A stretch of DNA of 64,000 nt from Gadus chalcogrammus (GCF_026213295.1 NC_079428.1:9964615-10028614), one strand, 5' to 3'. Positions 19,560 to 35,029 are shown, numbered from the stretch's first letter. Numbers and translations are program-made. The notes: generated by a model not told the origin, from the letters alone.

Positions 19560-21355
19560 ATCATCTAATTGGAAATGTCCATCTTTCTGACCTGGCTTGG
19601 TTTAAACTGCATATCCCAATGCCCCTTCAGCTTGGCGCACTTGAGGACATTTAGCTCCCAGCTCACCTCATTTCTCACTTCATTTACCAATAACCAAAAC
19701 CAGACTGAAGTTCATGTTCACCTCAGAGATGAGCGTCTGTACATGTAAGACACAAAGTCACGGTTAAAAAAAAAAAGGGGTACAAAGTTTCAGATTGATT
19801 GAAAAACCGAGGTCAGGTTTTGTTTTGATTTGTTTTTGCTGCCATCATACTTTTAACTCCACAAGATGGATGGATCAGAGGGGGGTTGAATTGCTTCGAG
19901 GGCAAAAGATGGGTTTCCCCCCCACCCCAAAATGTCCACCTATCGGGGGGGAGTTGTCGTCGGTTGTGGCCAGTATATCGAGGTGACAAAGCCCAGGAGC
20001 GATACATGACCGCGAGGGTGCTCCATCAAACTGACAGTTAAAGTAGGTGCTGACAAATGGACACGTCAGCCGATTTATCTGGTGATCGTAAGGTTATGCA
20101 GTTATGCATTATTTAAAGATTCAGAAAAAAAGACAAAGACAATGTGGATTAGGGCCTCTGGCGATGTTATTGAACGGCGTTGAGGAGTTTGCTGAAGGTG
20201 GATTTATACACCGTTTTTTTTTTGCATTTCTGTTTTATCCGCAAAAAGGCACTGCAATTTACAATATATGAATTGTGGAGGGATTTGTCCAACATGATTC
20301 CTAATCCCTGAAACTACACAGTCTGGAGATTGTGTTTGTGTACAAATGAAAAAGTGCTTCTACATAATGTGTCCTAAATCAAACAAACATTAAAAGTTTG
20401 TTCCTCAGAACTGGTCTTATCTGGTTCTGGGGGGTCAACAGGTCATGAGAGTCATTCTACCAGCCAAATCAAAATGTCAATTCATGTATTGTGTTAAAAC
20501 TCTTGGGGATAACCTTGGACAAACATTGAACAAAGATGATTGGATCGTTGCAAGATGTAATGGTGGGTTCAAAACCAAACCCACCAAAAATTGGCCAATG
20601 GCAAAAAATTGATTGAGGTGAATACTGTTTTACAACTCATCTATGATGTTAAGCTTTTTTCTTTGTGTGTACGGAAGTTTCAGTGAAATAATAGTACTAT
20701 ATATGATGTCCAATAGAAACCCCTTTGTTTGTTTAGGATGTCTGCAAATAAGTTAATCAAACAATAATAAAAACACGAAGAAATAGTTTTGCCTTTAAAA
20801 AAATTTTAACGGGTCCTGAAATATATAAACATATACAATATAAATAATTGCGGCGGTAAACGATCTATAAACCAAGGTTATTTCTGAAAGCATTGAAATA
20901 ATTGCATTATGCACAAGAATCACCATAATTTTTTCTCTTGTCAACACCAGCCTACGCATGGAGGCTACACAAATGGCATGGGAGATGCACGGCTGCGATA
21001 AAGTGCACAGAGTCACGCAGGGGTATGAGGGGGTGGTAGAGAGAGCGCTTGTTCTCCGAGAAAAAAACGGTAACCTTCCCATGACGCACAGCTGTTGACT
21101 AATAAGAAGAGAACAAAGGGTGTAAAAATGAACAAAGGGTGAAACCTTGCGACACATGGTAGTCACGATTCACCTCAAAAGTCACTCGCGGATTGTAGCT
21201 AATCAGCAACTGTTAGGTGTCAGAATCACGATTTGGTGGCTTAACGTCCTGTGGGCGTGAATGTGGTTAACATGAGCACCTGAGCACCTAACATGAGTGC
21301 TTGTGATGCAAATCGACCTAGACAGCCTTTACTATATATATAAAAAGGGTATTGG
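19560..21355. other. unannotated AT-rich intron segment
   Basis: AT-rich unique DNA with short T- and A-runs. I see no gene, RNA gene or transposon protein. Confidence 0.5.
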
Positions 21356-21361
21356 CAAGGG

Positions 21362-21485
21362 ATATAGTGTAATGGCTAGGGAGTTTGACCCCCAGCAGAA
21401 AGGCATTGGGTTCGATCCTTGATGTCAATAGCTTACCTATAGGCATGCTAACCGAACCCCTCCTTAATGACCTGAATTAACCATG
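21362..21485 (+). mobile_element. tRNA-derived SINE copy
   Basis: An A-box-like taatggctagggagtt is followed 43 bases later by a B-box GGGTTCGATCC. After it comes a body with 'taggcatgctaaccgaaccc' and 'ctccttaatgacctgaatta'. The promoter boxes are clearer here than in most copies. Confidence 0.7.
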
Positions 21486-22815
<1,330 letters not shown>

Positions 22816-22979
22816 TACATGCATATACACATATTCAGATACACACAAACACACACACGTAGATAAGGACAAAGAACATATATACTAAACAAAAAGTGCC
22901 ACATGCTTCGTTCCTATGCATGGATACATCCACACAGACATAGATACACACACAGAGACACACAGACACTCCCTTTATG

Positions 22980-24297
22980 AATGGTACACACATTATAAGC
23001 TATTTTAGAGCTAAACACTGCTATACTGTAAAGCCAGTATGCCAAAGCGACCACGCACGACATGAATCAATAGGTGTTCAGTGGCCTAGCACTACTCAAA
23101 TCCTCACAGACGGATGGAGAGAGAAATAGAAGGTTTGAGGTCCTCATCCACTCTCCAGTCAGACATTTGTTTATGGTTACATAAGTAACGCCTTGACCTC
23201 ATCACAAATCCTATAGAGCGCAGAGACAAAGGGACTTTGACACGTTGAATTGTGGATGTCGAGGATAAAGAAATGTCGGCTGATTTTTTAACCAATGCAT
23301 ATTATATATAATAACCTATTTGGAAAAGATAATTGGACGATATGTTTTGAATAGCATACCTTAGAGAAGGTTGGGAGGTATGGCAATCATCGGAATAAAG
23401 TTAAGAGGATGCGATACAACTATACTAATTTTGTGTTGCTTCTATCTAGCTGTGCTTGTTTTCTTTTTTGTTTCACCGTAATTTGGTCCGACAAGGATAC
23501 AGACACTTTTCTCGTGTGCAAAACGGGCTCCGGGTAAAGGCCGGTTCACCTGTGATGAATTGAGCTGAACAAGAAGCAGGAACAAGGAGCAGGAAGCTAG
23601 GGTTAAGTGGTGACATTTGTAGATTGCCCTTGATTGAGTAGGAAGTAAGCTACCCCGACTCCAAAGCACTACCACTCAGCTGGACCTGTAATTAATTCAA
23701 TATGAACTAATTGAGAGAATTCGGTGTGTGTGGGCTTGCTTCCGGGGACATGCTTTGTCGGCTCCTGGTTCGGTCTCCAATTTGCCCACGGAAACAAAGC
23801 CGGTAATGCCAGAAACCAGACAAAACACAGCCCCACAATAAAGCATGCAGTGTGTCGCATATTCCTAATCAAACGCTGTGGTTGAAACGGGTCCAGCTGT
23901 CGGCACAAGGGTCAACACACAATGCGGCAGAAAGGGTAGATCAGTGTATCGGGAACTAATGGCCGACAAACCTGGTGCGGACACATTGTCAGTGGATGGC
24001 TGATGTTGTAATCTCCAGGTAAGCCACTGTAGCAGCAGCAGCAGCGGCGGCAGCTACCCATGCATACCCCAACCCCCTAGCCACCCACCCATGCTATGCG
24101 CTCCTATAAAAGGTCCCGCCCTCGCTGGGAAATGATTATCTATAAGTAGAGTGGTGCTTACATTGAAACAGCGTGACCCCTCGGAGCGGATTACACCCGC
24201 AAGGTTAGGAGGAGCTAATGGGACTTTCTATGGAGGTGCTGCTCAGACATCCCAATGGATTACATGGAAACTGGATTAGAAAATGGCAGTTCATGTT
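22980..24297. other. unannotated intron segment
   Basis: Unique sequence with a (CAG)n-type run at about 24032-24050. TAAT-rich patches occur near 23690-23720. No gene was recognised. Confidence 0.5.
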
Positions 24298-24534
<237 letters not shown>

Positions 24535-24539
24535 AGTGG

Positions 24540-27340
24540 AACTTCATTGGCTTTTATTTTTGACAGTGAATAGGTAAAACAAAGAGTAAAACTTTATGTC
24601 CGCAATTTGGCCTTGTATTGATTGAACACATACATATACATAAAAGACAAACAACACCTTTGATTTCACTGGACCCCGGGGGAAGCTGAACCAACAGAAC
24701 TGACGCGAGACCTCATTACACGTACAATAAACGCAATAACCAACACTTAAATTCAACACAAACGACTCGATTCGTCCTGGCCTGATACACACGGCATCAG
24801 ACAGCCGCTCTCAGTCACTGGCCAGGGAGGGGTGGGGGGGGCAAATCAAAGCCGAGAGGCAGCCTTCATGAATTAAATATTAAACAGACTGATCAAATAT
24901 TAACGTAGAGGACCCAGCCGGCAGACAAGCCACCGCTAACCGGAGGCAAACGTGTTGCTTTCAAACCGACATTGCTAACACACTGTTGCTCGCCTTTTCT
25001 TTGCACCAAACACCCAGGCCAAAAGTGTTCTTTAACTGGAAATGTAAGTATCAACGGTGGAGTAAGTTGTGTTCTGCGCTTGATATTCATTTAGATATTA
25101 AGATGAGGGCCAAGCCTGGAGGGAAATAAAGTGAGTCTATTCAGAAAGGATGACAGGGTACTTAGCAGCAATACTAGACAAACACTGGCATCCTATTTAT
25201 ATATTTTTGAGTTTGGTGTCCATTTTTTCGATTTCCTTTTTAGAAAAACTGATGGATTTTGAGGTAATTAGTCATCTGATTCCTTTTGTAAAAAAAGCCC
25301 TGAAAGAGAAATCGACCTGTAAATCGTAGTCTGTTAACTCTGATAGGAATGTGTCTGCGCCCAAGGAGCCCTTTCGCATTTTAGCATCTTCACTTTGCCC
25401 TCCAAAGTCTTTCTCCTTTGTCAATTCGGACAGCCGGCAAAGACCTGGAACCACGATTGGCACCTCTGATAAAATGTAAGAAGAAACCTCACAAGCCCAT
25501 CCCTTCGCCCTACTTAGTTTTAACTGACTCTATGTGTGTACTCTTTGTATTTAAATCTAGAGACACACAGCCCCCCCCCCCCCACACACACACACACAAA
25601 CATATGCATGGACACACACAAACGTGTCCATACACACACATACATTTTTCTGCATACACAGAAATAAAAGGAATACAATCTCATCCATAAACAAAACCCA
25701 CAAAGAACAATCAGCTACCCAAGAAGTACACCCACCCAAAAACAGTACAAAAAACGTATGAATGTGTACCTGTGTAGGTGTGTGGGCATGTGCCCAAGCA
25801 CACACACAGCAACACACCCACACAGGCTGCATCCCGGGGGATCCCTGTGGAGGCACGACAGTGTGGGGATTGACAAGCGGTGTGGAGGGGAGTCGCGACC
25901 GGGTCGGGGACTCAGCCAGAAAAACACCCTGGACACCGGGTCTTATCAGCAGCACCAACAGCAAACAAAGGAGGGGCCAAGAGAGAGGGGGGACTGGGGA
26001 GAGAGAGGGGAGGCTGGGGGGAGGGGGCAGAGAGAAAGGAGGCTAGGGTGGATTCGGAGCAAGAGAGAAAACCCCACTGGCTTAACGTCAATTCACACCT
26101 CCATCAGAGAGAGAGACATAAAAAAAAAAAAAAAAAAATTCACACCTCCATCACCGTCTTTATCACCGCCGCCGCCACCGCCATATCTAACAGCACCACC
26201 ACTACCACCACCACCATCTTTAACACCACCCCCAACACCCCCACCACACCACTGCAGTACCTATACACATGGCTACCATGTTTCGAATTCAAATACTATC
26301 TACTTTTTAAAATATTTAACTTTGAAATCTTTTAATGGAAGTCTGACACACAAAGTACATCCAACTCCACAAATCGGTCAATGTTTACATTTAAACTTTG
26401 AACATTTACAAATCATCGGATTTTGATAATTATGCTGATTTGCGCGTTATCGGAAACGACCCCGCACTGGAGACTCTCCCCGTCTCCTGGACACCGGCTT
26501 GTCTTTTAAACCATTTTTTGAAGGCTGAATTCATGGTACTATTCATGGAATTATATTTTTGGAGAACAAGGCTATGGTTTGAGGCTAGGTTCTTCATACA
26601 TGGCTGGTTGTACGCTTGCGGTAGAAGCACACAATGAGGTTGGCTATGTTTCTAACAGCTAATCATGCTTAAAAAAAATATTTTACGTGTCATGCTATCT
26701 ACACAAACGATATGGAATATGGAAGCTGAGACCACATATTCAAACAGTATGAACCACATCATTCTGGGACTGAAAATCAACAAACTAGACGTGAACGAAT
26801 GTTACAACCATAAATGTCTTACCTTGGTTGAAATTATTCTAATTCTAATGCTTATACCAATAATGATACCAATAATAATAACTGTACCTTCCGAATTCTT
26901 CTTGTACTTGTAATGCAAGACTATATCACACCAGTACTATTATGTATTATACTGGTATTTATATTCCTTATCAGAGTACTCATAATAGGCCTATCATACT
27001 ACTAGTAATGCTAATCATTCTACATATACTACAGGTACTTCTCATTCTACTACTGCTTATGAACATACTAATACTAATACTACTAATTATCATGCTTATA
27101 CTACGTCTATGTTTATATTTTAGACTTTATCTCTCAGACATTATTAAATCAGTTTGTATGTTAATAATTTGTTCACACTCCATTCAACCCTTCATATGTT
27201 GACAATCATTTTCAGCCAGCAATCCAGTTTAGTGTCTGCTCTTCAACAGATGGCATTCACACCCCCATTTCTTCAGAAATCGCCTTTCTAATTTCTATTT
27301 ACTCTTAAATTATATCTATGATATTGAAAGTGCCTACTTT
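24540..27340. other. unannotated intron segment with CAC/CCA tract
   Basis: Mixed sequence. Impure CA lies at about 25580-25650, purine-rich sequence at 25970-26060, a poly-A run at 26119-26137, and a CAC/CCG-rich trinucleotide tract at about 26165-26255. AT-rich DNA with many 'aatact' words lies at 26830-27130. The plus-strand frame at 25758-26426 is a low-complexity Pro/Thr translation and is not a gene. Confidence 0.5.
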
Positions 27341-27344
27341 TTTG

Positions 27345-27430
27345 TTCTTCAGTAATAAAGGACATTGGGATTCAAACCAAGAACATTTTTGGCAGTAGTT
27401 CAACCACGCTAACCACCAGATCATGTTGCC
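27345..27430 (-). mobile_element. SINE head fragment
   Basis: On the minus strand an A-box-like ggtggttagcgtgg precedes a B-box GGTTTGAATCCC. Body and tail are missing. A possible tail with 'gtcatttagcaaacg' lies at 27588-27602. Confidence 0.5.
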
Positions 27431-27664
27431 TCTATATATTTGAAACTGAATATCCCACTGCATATCTTATCTCAGCTTCCTAAGGTCACGGGCCATTAAT
27501 AAAAAAAGAAGGAAGCTAAAGGGCCCACCATCCAAACCAGAGTAGTAAAGCAGTGCCATTGATTAGGTTTCGCCAGGGTAGCTAGAGTCATTTAGCAAAC
27601 GTACAACTGCAGCGCTAGGAGATCATTCATCATGCATGGGCCCGACCCCAGCTAATGCTACAAG

Positions 27665-29475
27665 AACACCTATTTGTTTCCTCCAACGTCGATAGCTTGG
27701 GCGCTAGGGAAATGATCGTGCGCGGGCTGGATTATTCCGTTGCAGCACATGACCGAGGCCGATGTGTGAACGATTCTCAACGGAAACGCTGCAAATCGAT
27801 GACGAGTCTCGAGTTTGGCTTGTTTTTTTGTTCCACCCCCAACAGATCTTTTGTTTCGTGGAATCTAACGCTAGTCGTTTTGTTTGGAATTGGTTCAGAG
27901 TGGATGCAGTTCAAATACTGCTGTGAGATATGAACAGCCAGACTGAATAATAGGAGGCGTGGTCGGTGTGGTTAGGGTTGTTTTACTCGCAGCTGAAAGG
28001 TTTGTGTTTTACCCTCTGTGAAATACGTTACCCCGACTTGCTCATTGAAGGAATGTTTCACAAAATCCATGGAAAATAGTTTTGGAAAAAGGTCAATGAC
28101 GAAATAATAAGTAGAAGGAAGCAGGTGTCTGTGCGATACCAGAATTGATTGGATACTATATTATTATATATTATTGGGTACATATATAAAACATGCTACG
28201 TGCACGTCAATAGCAATATTTTTCACGTGATTTGATCGAAACAAACTATGTATCTCTTGAAAGCTGAGGCTCCACTGATTCTGACCACCATGAAAGGATA
28301 ATCAAGTGTCTGGGCACCAAACTTGAAACATAGAGAAATAAGGAGGTCTTACATAATATCAAGGTCGAAGTGAAGTGCTGTTATCAGAATGTGTCTGTTT
28401 TCTTTTCCAAACGAGAAGAAATCATCCATGTGATGTGCTAAGAGGACTTGTTTTATTGGACATAGGACATACCGTGAACAGTTGGTAAAAAATGTTTCAA
28501 GCCTTACTGAAAGGTTACTTGACGTTCTTGAGACCATTTGAAATTATGCATTATTTTCTTTTGTGCAATATTATATTATGCAATAATTCATAATTTAATG
28601 ATACCGGCATGGAGAGAAAAAAGACTAAACGCTAACCTTTCCATCCATTTAAAGGAAAAACAAACAAGTAGGCTACACACAGACACACACACACCCACAC
28701 TACTTATCGTGGGTGTAAATGGGCCATGGACACAAATGCCTAATGAAATCTACTCCAATCAGCTCTAAAAGTCTTCTTCAGGCGTTCATGCACTTAGTCA
28801 CCGGCTGACATAATCTGATTTTGTGTTATCGCTTTTTTTTGCCAATTGTTTGCAGTCATTTCACTAGCCGAAACCCCTCCCCCCCCATCTCTGCTATCCA
28901 ACTTACACGACGGACAACTCTGGCAGCCAGTAAAACGTAACAACCTTTGTTTTATTATGAGACCGGGCTTGACGTGACCTTTTTATTTATTCAGCTCTGT
29001 CCTCATGTCCCTGTCAAAGCGCATCGCGATCCCTCTATGACGACCAGGGAACTGGTGAAACCCGACCAAAACGCATTAGCGCACAGACACCCACCGCACA
29101 CATCAAGTGGGGTTTCTACGATTTTCTTTTCCTTCTTTTCCCTGTAGATTTCCATAAATCATTTATCCTCGTCATCTATAAATCAACAAAGTGCCCTTTT
29201 CAAGCCAGTCATAAACACTCTAATATATCTTGAAGAAATACCAAGGAAACGCCAAACGCAACTGCACAGCGCGACCCAGCCCTCCTCCCCCTGCCCCTCC
29301 TCCCCCTGCCCCTCCTCATCGCTTCAGGCTCTGAAGTCTGAGGCTGTTTGGATCATAGGGAATGTGAGTGGTACTCGAATACATCTAGAGTAGCCTACTG
29401 CGTAGCGTTTTCAGCTTGGAATGCATGTGGATGCACTGAACTCTACCCTTGAGATGATAACCCAGGAATCGTTTG

Positions 29476-29477
<2 letters not shown>
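27665..29477. other. unannotated intron segment
   Basis: Unique AT-rich DNA with a short CA run at about 28676-28700 and a CCCCTCCTCC repeat near 29280-29320. No gene was recognised. Confidence 0.5.
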
Positions 29478-29680
<203 letters not shown>

Positions 29681-29845
29681 GTGGTTGGGTGTTTGACTTC
29701 CAGGTGAAAGGTACTGAATTTGACCCCCAATGTTAGCCATGTGCAAAGGCATCCTTGAGCAAGATGACCCTTTAGCTCCCTGCCACCTCCCTATGACATG
29801 CATCTGAATTAATTCACTGGATAAAAGTGTCTGCTAAATGACACA
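29681..29845 (+). mobile_element. tRNA-derived SINE copy
   Basis: The head is gtggttgggtgtttgacttc, with a decayed B-box (tttgaccccc). The body reads 'ggcatccttgagcaagatga', then 'cactggataaaagtgtctgctaaatgac'. The 3' end is well conserved with the other copies. Confidence 0.72.
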
Positions 29846-30407
29846 ATCAGAATCAGACGATTGTATTGCGGTGGTTACAGACAAGTCCGTTGGTTTGATT
29901 GAGTTGTTTTAATGGCGGGGGGATTGCAGGGGAAAAAAAGGTTAATTCACCGCCGTGTTAATTAAAAAATGCTGCTGGATATTAATCTGGTCACCCAATA
30001 AGTGATAAGAATGAGTAATGCCTGTTGACGTAGCCTCCGACTGAAATGTTGAATCCAACGGATGGAGCGGCTAAACGTGTGTAATTATGTTTCTTCTCAC
30101 TCGCACACAAGCTAAATTTGCAAACGGACATAACAAGCAGACCTTCTGTTCATAATAAAAAAGAAAAGACAAGGATTGTTATCAAAGAATCCTTTTTAAA
30201 TCGAACATGAAACCTGGACGTTTCTCACCTTTGTGTTCATTCTAGAAAAAGGAAATAATTATGAAGTACAGAGACTGTTACGATTATCAAAAGCGATATT
30301 TAAAAACGTTTTGTTGAAAAAAATATTTGATCAAAGCATATATAAAGCAAGGTTAAAAGCCCCTGTATAAGTGTGTACATTGACAAAAACACATTTATAT
30401 AGCACTT

Positions 30408-30424
30408 ACACACATATATATATG

Positions 30425-30458
<34 letters not shown>
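30408..30458. repeat. (AT)n/(AC) compound microsatellite
   Basis: An AT-dinucleotide run with gtatatac interruptions. The sequence is self-complementary and could fold into a hairpin. Confidence 0.9.
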
Positions 30459-30836
30459 AGAATGATCAAAAGGGAAGCACAATGGACACAAAAGTGTGAA
30501 TAATCGCACATGCGTACACACACACCCCTGCAGAAAAAAACCGCACACACACAAAGGGTATCCTAACACTACATTCACATTATATAGCCAACTAGCTAAA
30601 CCTTGGACTCATCAGAACGAGTTATTCCAGTCCCCTCAGCAGACCAAAGTGAGGAGTAGCAGACTGGGGAAGCTGGGACCCACAAGCTGGGCTTACGGCT
30701 CCTTGGTCGAAGAACAGTAGCTCTGCAGATCCATCACTATTACTATTATACAGTCAGTAAGCAGCTGCTTTCATCGAGTGACTAAGGGTGAGTTATTATC
30801 GAAGGATTCATATATATATCCATACATTTATGGGTG

Positions 30837-30917
30837 GAGAGGGGTCAGGCTGTGGGCGTTTGGTTTTGAAACCAGAACCTTCCAGCAGGTAGTCCAATAC
30901 CCTAGCCACTACCCCAT
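30837..30917 (-). mobile_element. SINE head fragment
   Basis: The minus strand reads ...tagtggctagggtattggac... and then 'aaggttctggtttcaaaacc', the A-box and B-box layout of the SINE heads elsewhere here. It is adjacent to a CA repeat. Confidence 0.5.
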
Positions 30918-30927
30918 CCTTCGTTCA

Positions 30928-31041
<114 letters not shown>

Positions 31042-31235
31042 TGCTCTCCACTGAACCGTGGGAGTCTACTCGTCCTGTTTCCAATCGTATTGTCCTTTAT
31101 ATTGTATATATTTATATATATAAAGGATTTTTTCTAATTATATTCCAGTCCAATGTGTGAGAACACTATTGGTCCTTGACCTCTGTGACACAGCAGCCAT
31201 CATGAGCTGATAACAAGAGGGGGTGATGGGATAAG

Positions 31236-31250
31236 GGGGGGGGGGGGGGA
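31236..31250. repeat. short poly(G) tract
   Basis: A G-run flanked by gata and aggt. It gives a proline run on the minus strand. Confidence 0.85.
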
Positions 31251-31416
31251 GGTTGTGCTGTGTCCGATACACAGAGGAAAGGGAGCAAATTTGATACTTT
31301 GTTATTGTTGCCCGGTCGAATGACACATTGCGTGTTGTGTATTATATGCGTACGTGTATGGATTCTTTGCCAGTGTTGTCTCATTCATGATTCTCAAGCC
31401 AGCATTGCAGACAGCG

Positions 31417-31775
31417 AGACAGAGAGACAGAGAGACAGAGAGACAGAGAGGGAGAGAAGGGGAGGGGAGAGAAGAGAGACAGAGACAGAGACGGAGAGAA
31501 GGGGAGGGGGAGAGGAGAGAAGAGAGACAGAGAGAGAGAGAGAGAGATGGGGAGGGGGAGAGGAGAGAAGAGAGACAGAGACAGAGAGAGAGAGAGATGG
31601 GGAGAGGAGAGAAGAGAGACATAGACAGAGAGGGAGAGAAGGGGTGTGGGAGAGGAGAGACGAGAGACAGAGAGAGAGACGTAGACAGAGAGAGGAAGGA
31701 GAGAGTGGGTGTGAGAGAGTCAGACGGAAATAAAGGGTGAGAGAGAAAGGGAGCGAGGGAGAGAGAAAGGGTTTG
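31417..31775. repeat. purine-rich degenerate minisatellite
   Basis: About 360 bases of imperfect GAGAGACAGAGA and GGGGAGGGGAGAGAAGAG units, repeating roughly every 50-60 bases. Long Arg/Glu frames arise from it on the plus strand and Ser/Leu frames on the minus strand. None is a gene. Confidence 0.85.
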
Positions 31776-32059
31776 TTTCGCGCGTGTCTCTTGCCGGGCC
31801 AGAATGAGCCACGCTCGGGAGAGGCTGCCAAAGAGGGGGCTTTTGTAACACAAAATGAAAGAGAAAGAGATTTGGACACAGAGCGAGGAGGGGGAGCGGG
31901 AGTGTGTCACACTCTCTCTCTCTTTCCATTCCGCTCCTCCACTGATTCGCCGCTGCCGTCCAAGCGGCCTGATTAGTCATGCATGGGGGTCGGCCGGGGA
32001 AGTCAAACTGTAATCCACCGCTCCTTCCTCCTCCTGCCTCTTCCTCCTCGGCCCCGACG

Positions 32060-32100
32060 GCGGTGGTGGCGGTGGCGGTGGTGGCGGTGGCGGTGGTGGC
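32060..32100. repeat. GGTGGC/GGCGGT tract
   Basis: A GGC/GGT trinucleotide-like tract, followed shortly by a poly-C run at about 32110-32126. It is GC-rich and could form structures. Confidence 0.8.
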
Positions 32101-32149
32101 CCAGCTGTTCCCCCCCCCCCCCCCCCACCAGCAGTATGCTCTGGTAGCG

Positions 32150-32335
32150 TCAGTGGCGTTTAGCAGCTGCTCACCAGACGTTGATACAGACGTGTGTCAC
32201 CGAGGACCGGGTACCAGGGAGGGGCTGGGGGCTTCCTCTCAGTGAGGACGCCGACCCTGGCGGGAATCGAACCCCAGGACCTTTACGCTGAGGGGGGGTC
32301 AAGCCCCTCGTCGATGGAACAATTCGCTGCATGTT
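32150..32335 (-). mobile_element. probable SINE copy with intact B-box
   Basis: The minus strand carries GGGGTTCGATTCCCGCC, a full Pol III B-box, then 'ggtgagcagctgctaaacgc', which resembles the 'gtctgctaaatgac' 3' signature. The body is more GC-rich than the other copies, so it may be a different subfamily. Confidence 0.45.
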
Positions 32336-32542
32336 GCTATGAGTGAAGTGCGTGTGACTTAATAGAAGAATGTGCTCGGAGTGGAACTAGCACTGATTTC
32401 CAGGTACTTTTCATGCTTAAATGACGAGAAGCTAAATCAACAAAAGGTGGTTAGAAGTCGATGAGCAAAACAGAAAACAGCCGAAACCGGAAAAAACAGG
32501 ATCGACGCTTTCGTCTCGTCTTCCCCCCACTCAGGACCTCCG

Positions 32543-32558
32543 CCCCCCCCCCCCCCCC
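32543..32558. repeat. poly(C) tract
   Basis: A 16-base C-run. Confidence 0.92.
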
Positions 32559-33169
32559 AGCGGTAAACCAACAGAGAGAACAAGCAGCGAACATTCTTCT
32601 GGATGGGCTGCGTGAAGAGGAGAACGCCTGATATTAAACACACAGATTCATCCAGAGATTGCCTCCACTGATCCCTCCAACTCTGGGTGGTAATTGCTTT
32701 TTCTTTTTTTTTTCTTCAAGAGTTATCGTCGTCGGTAAACCAGCCAGGTCTCTGACATCACGCTTTGTGGGGTGTTTTTTTGGCGGGGTTTGTTTGTGTT
32801 TTTTAAAAAGAGCACTGCTCTGAAAGGCCGCACACACACTTTACTACACAAACCCACGCTCAGAGAGATTTGCTGGGGACTTGTGTTGAATATAAATTAA
32901 TCATTTGAAGTACTCCGTGTTTTGCTGGATCGAGGTTGGGCATCCTGCACACTCTTTATTTCTTTAATAGAACTGAAACTCCAAGCTGGAATGGGTTCAG
33001 AATCTAGACAGCTGTTCATCTGATCGGGTCTGAATATCACCCACAGAACAAAGAGTCTGGCAAGCTGAGAATTTAAACGTAAATACATTGTCAAATGTAC
33101 ATTTACCTTTACATTGAGTACCATTCAACTCTTCTTGCAGGCATTTTAATATCAAATAAATGGAGAGGG

Positions 33170-33350
33170 GGCCTATTATAGTTGTTGGGGTGTGCTGACT
33201 CCCAAGCAAAGAATTTTGGATTCAATCCCCCAATGTTCACAATGAGCAAATCGCCCCACAGCCCTGCCTGCTCTTAAGGATCTAATGTATATCAGTGTTC
33301 ACTGTATGTCGCTATGGGTGACCCCGACAGATATGCTAAATGACAAAATA
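33170..33350 (+). mobile_element. tRNA-derived SINE copy
   Basis: The head is 'gttgttggggtgtgctgact', the B-box-like segment is GGATTCAATCCCCC, and the body is 'agccctgcctgctcttaagg'. The tail resembles 'cactgtatgtcgctatgggt' ... 'atgctaaatgac'. Confidence 0.7.
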
Positions 33351-33537
33351 GTAACGGAGCTGCAGGAGAAAAACTAATCCAAAGGCGCAGACCAGGCTAA
33401 CTAGCTTCATTCCATAGCTTCCCTCTCCCAGCAGTTCTATGTCACCAGCTATGGACGAGAAGTGGAAGGGGGAAAATAAGAGATTTATTGGTATTCAATT
33501 GTAATCCTCACCACACTTCCCCGTGATTACGTTGGAG

Positions 33538-33539
<2 letters not shown>

Positions 33540-33631
<92 letters not shown>
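33540..33631. repeat. (TG)n microsatellite, 92 bp
   Basis: A pure TG run on the plus strand. Confidence 0.98.
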
Positions 33632-33633
<2 letters not shown>

Positions 33634-34169
33634 ATGTATACACCGAGGCCTCTTGCTCCCTTGCCGCCAACTACGCTAGTGTGCTGCCAGACGGTGATGA
33701 AATCTCACTAAAGCGTCTTTTCATTACAATAAAAAAGTGTATGTGAAACAGAGAGGGTGAGAGTGAGGGACAGAGAGAGGGAGAGCAAGAGAGCGAAGGC
33801 GAGCGAGATACTAGTTTGTGTTATCCTCTTTTTGCTTAGATATAGAGCGGTAGAGGTGGGAAAAAATGCCGGTAACTAATTCACCTGACAGGGAAAATGT
33901 GTTGAAAAAGGTCAGCGGAACGACTGCACAAGCATCTCAGCGGAGTAATGATACTGTCGAGCACGCCTGGGTGTGCGCGCAGCGCTTGGCCAAGTCTCTT
34001 TGAGACGGCACTTTCTTTTATCCCTTCCTCTCGCTCTTGTCCCCTCTCTCACTCCCCCTCGGCCCTCTCCCTTCACTTTTTGTGTGCGTGCGTGTTTTGA
34101 CTGGCTTCATGGATTCTGGGTGCAGACTGAGATGGAAGCCATTTTTTATAATTATAAGTCTGATCTGTG

Positions 34170-34210
34170 CACACACGCATGCACGCGCACGCACATGCAC
34201 ACACAAACTA

Positions 34211-34245
<35 letters not shown>
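34170..34245. repeat. impure (CA)n repeat
   Basis: Cacacgcatgcacgcg-type units lead into a pure CA run at 34212-34244. Confidence 0.9.
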
Positions 34246-34247
<2 letters not shown>

Positions 34248-35029
34248 ATAATCAACCTTAATTATAATTCACCTCTAAGAAACAGTGTTCAACAAAGTGC
34301 ATTTTTACCAAATAGGAACAAAACCAATATATATTCAGTGATAGCGAATACCTTTGAATCAAACAGCTAACTTTAATGTGTAGAGAGAAAAGAGTGAAAG
34401 AGAGAGAGGCACAGCTGGCAAAGAAAATAAGAACTTAAGGTCATTGTAAAACCATGCCATGCGATTCTACCTTTACAGGATTGACCTTACTATATGAATT
34501 AGAGAAGGCCCATGATTATGTTGCGTTCTTGAGGTATAGACCTCCAAAAATATGAAAGTTAAATGTTTCTCTGCTGTCCTTCTCCTGTGGTTCCTGCCTT
34601 GTTAAAACCACAAAACAGTCAAAGACGGGGAGCAGGGGACAGGCTGCTTTCCCCTGGCTTTGTGACCTCTCATCGACGGCCCGTTCGGCCTCCACGAGGC
34701 AACGGTTAGCACTTAGCATGAGCACTAGCGCCAGCGTCTGGCCGAGGCGTTCCGAGTTCTCTTCAAGGCTTCTATTGCGCAAACAAACAAAAACAGAGTT
34801 GAAGAGCACAGTTTGATGATGGGAAAAATACTAAACGGTGAGTCAATATTTACCGTCTTCTCTGCTGGACGGATCGGGAGGCTAGAGGGGGTGTGTCCGT
34901 GTGTTTGTGTGTTTATGCTAATGAGGGGCTCATGGCGGCTCAGCCTAGGCAGATAGCTGGGTACGAATGTCAAATGCTGTTTGATGATGCTAGAGCCACA
35001 ATAGAGGGAAGACTGAATAAATGAAGGGA

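Noticed and set aside
25758..26426. 222-codon plus-strand frame
   Set aside because: It runs through CA, GA, poly-A and CAC repeats and unrelated DNA, and has no domain or consistent codon use.
31302..31910. 202-codon Ser/Leu/Pro frame on the minus strand
   Set aside because: A translation of the degenerate GA-rich minisatellite.
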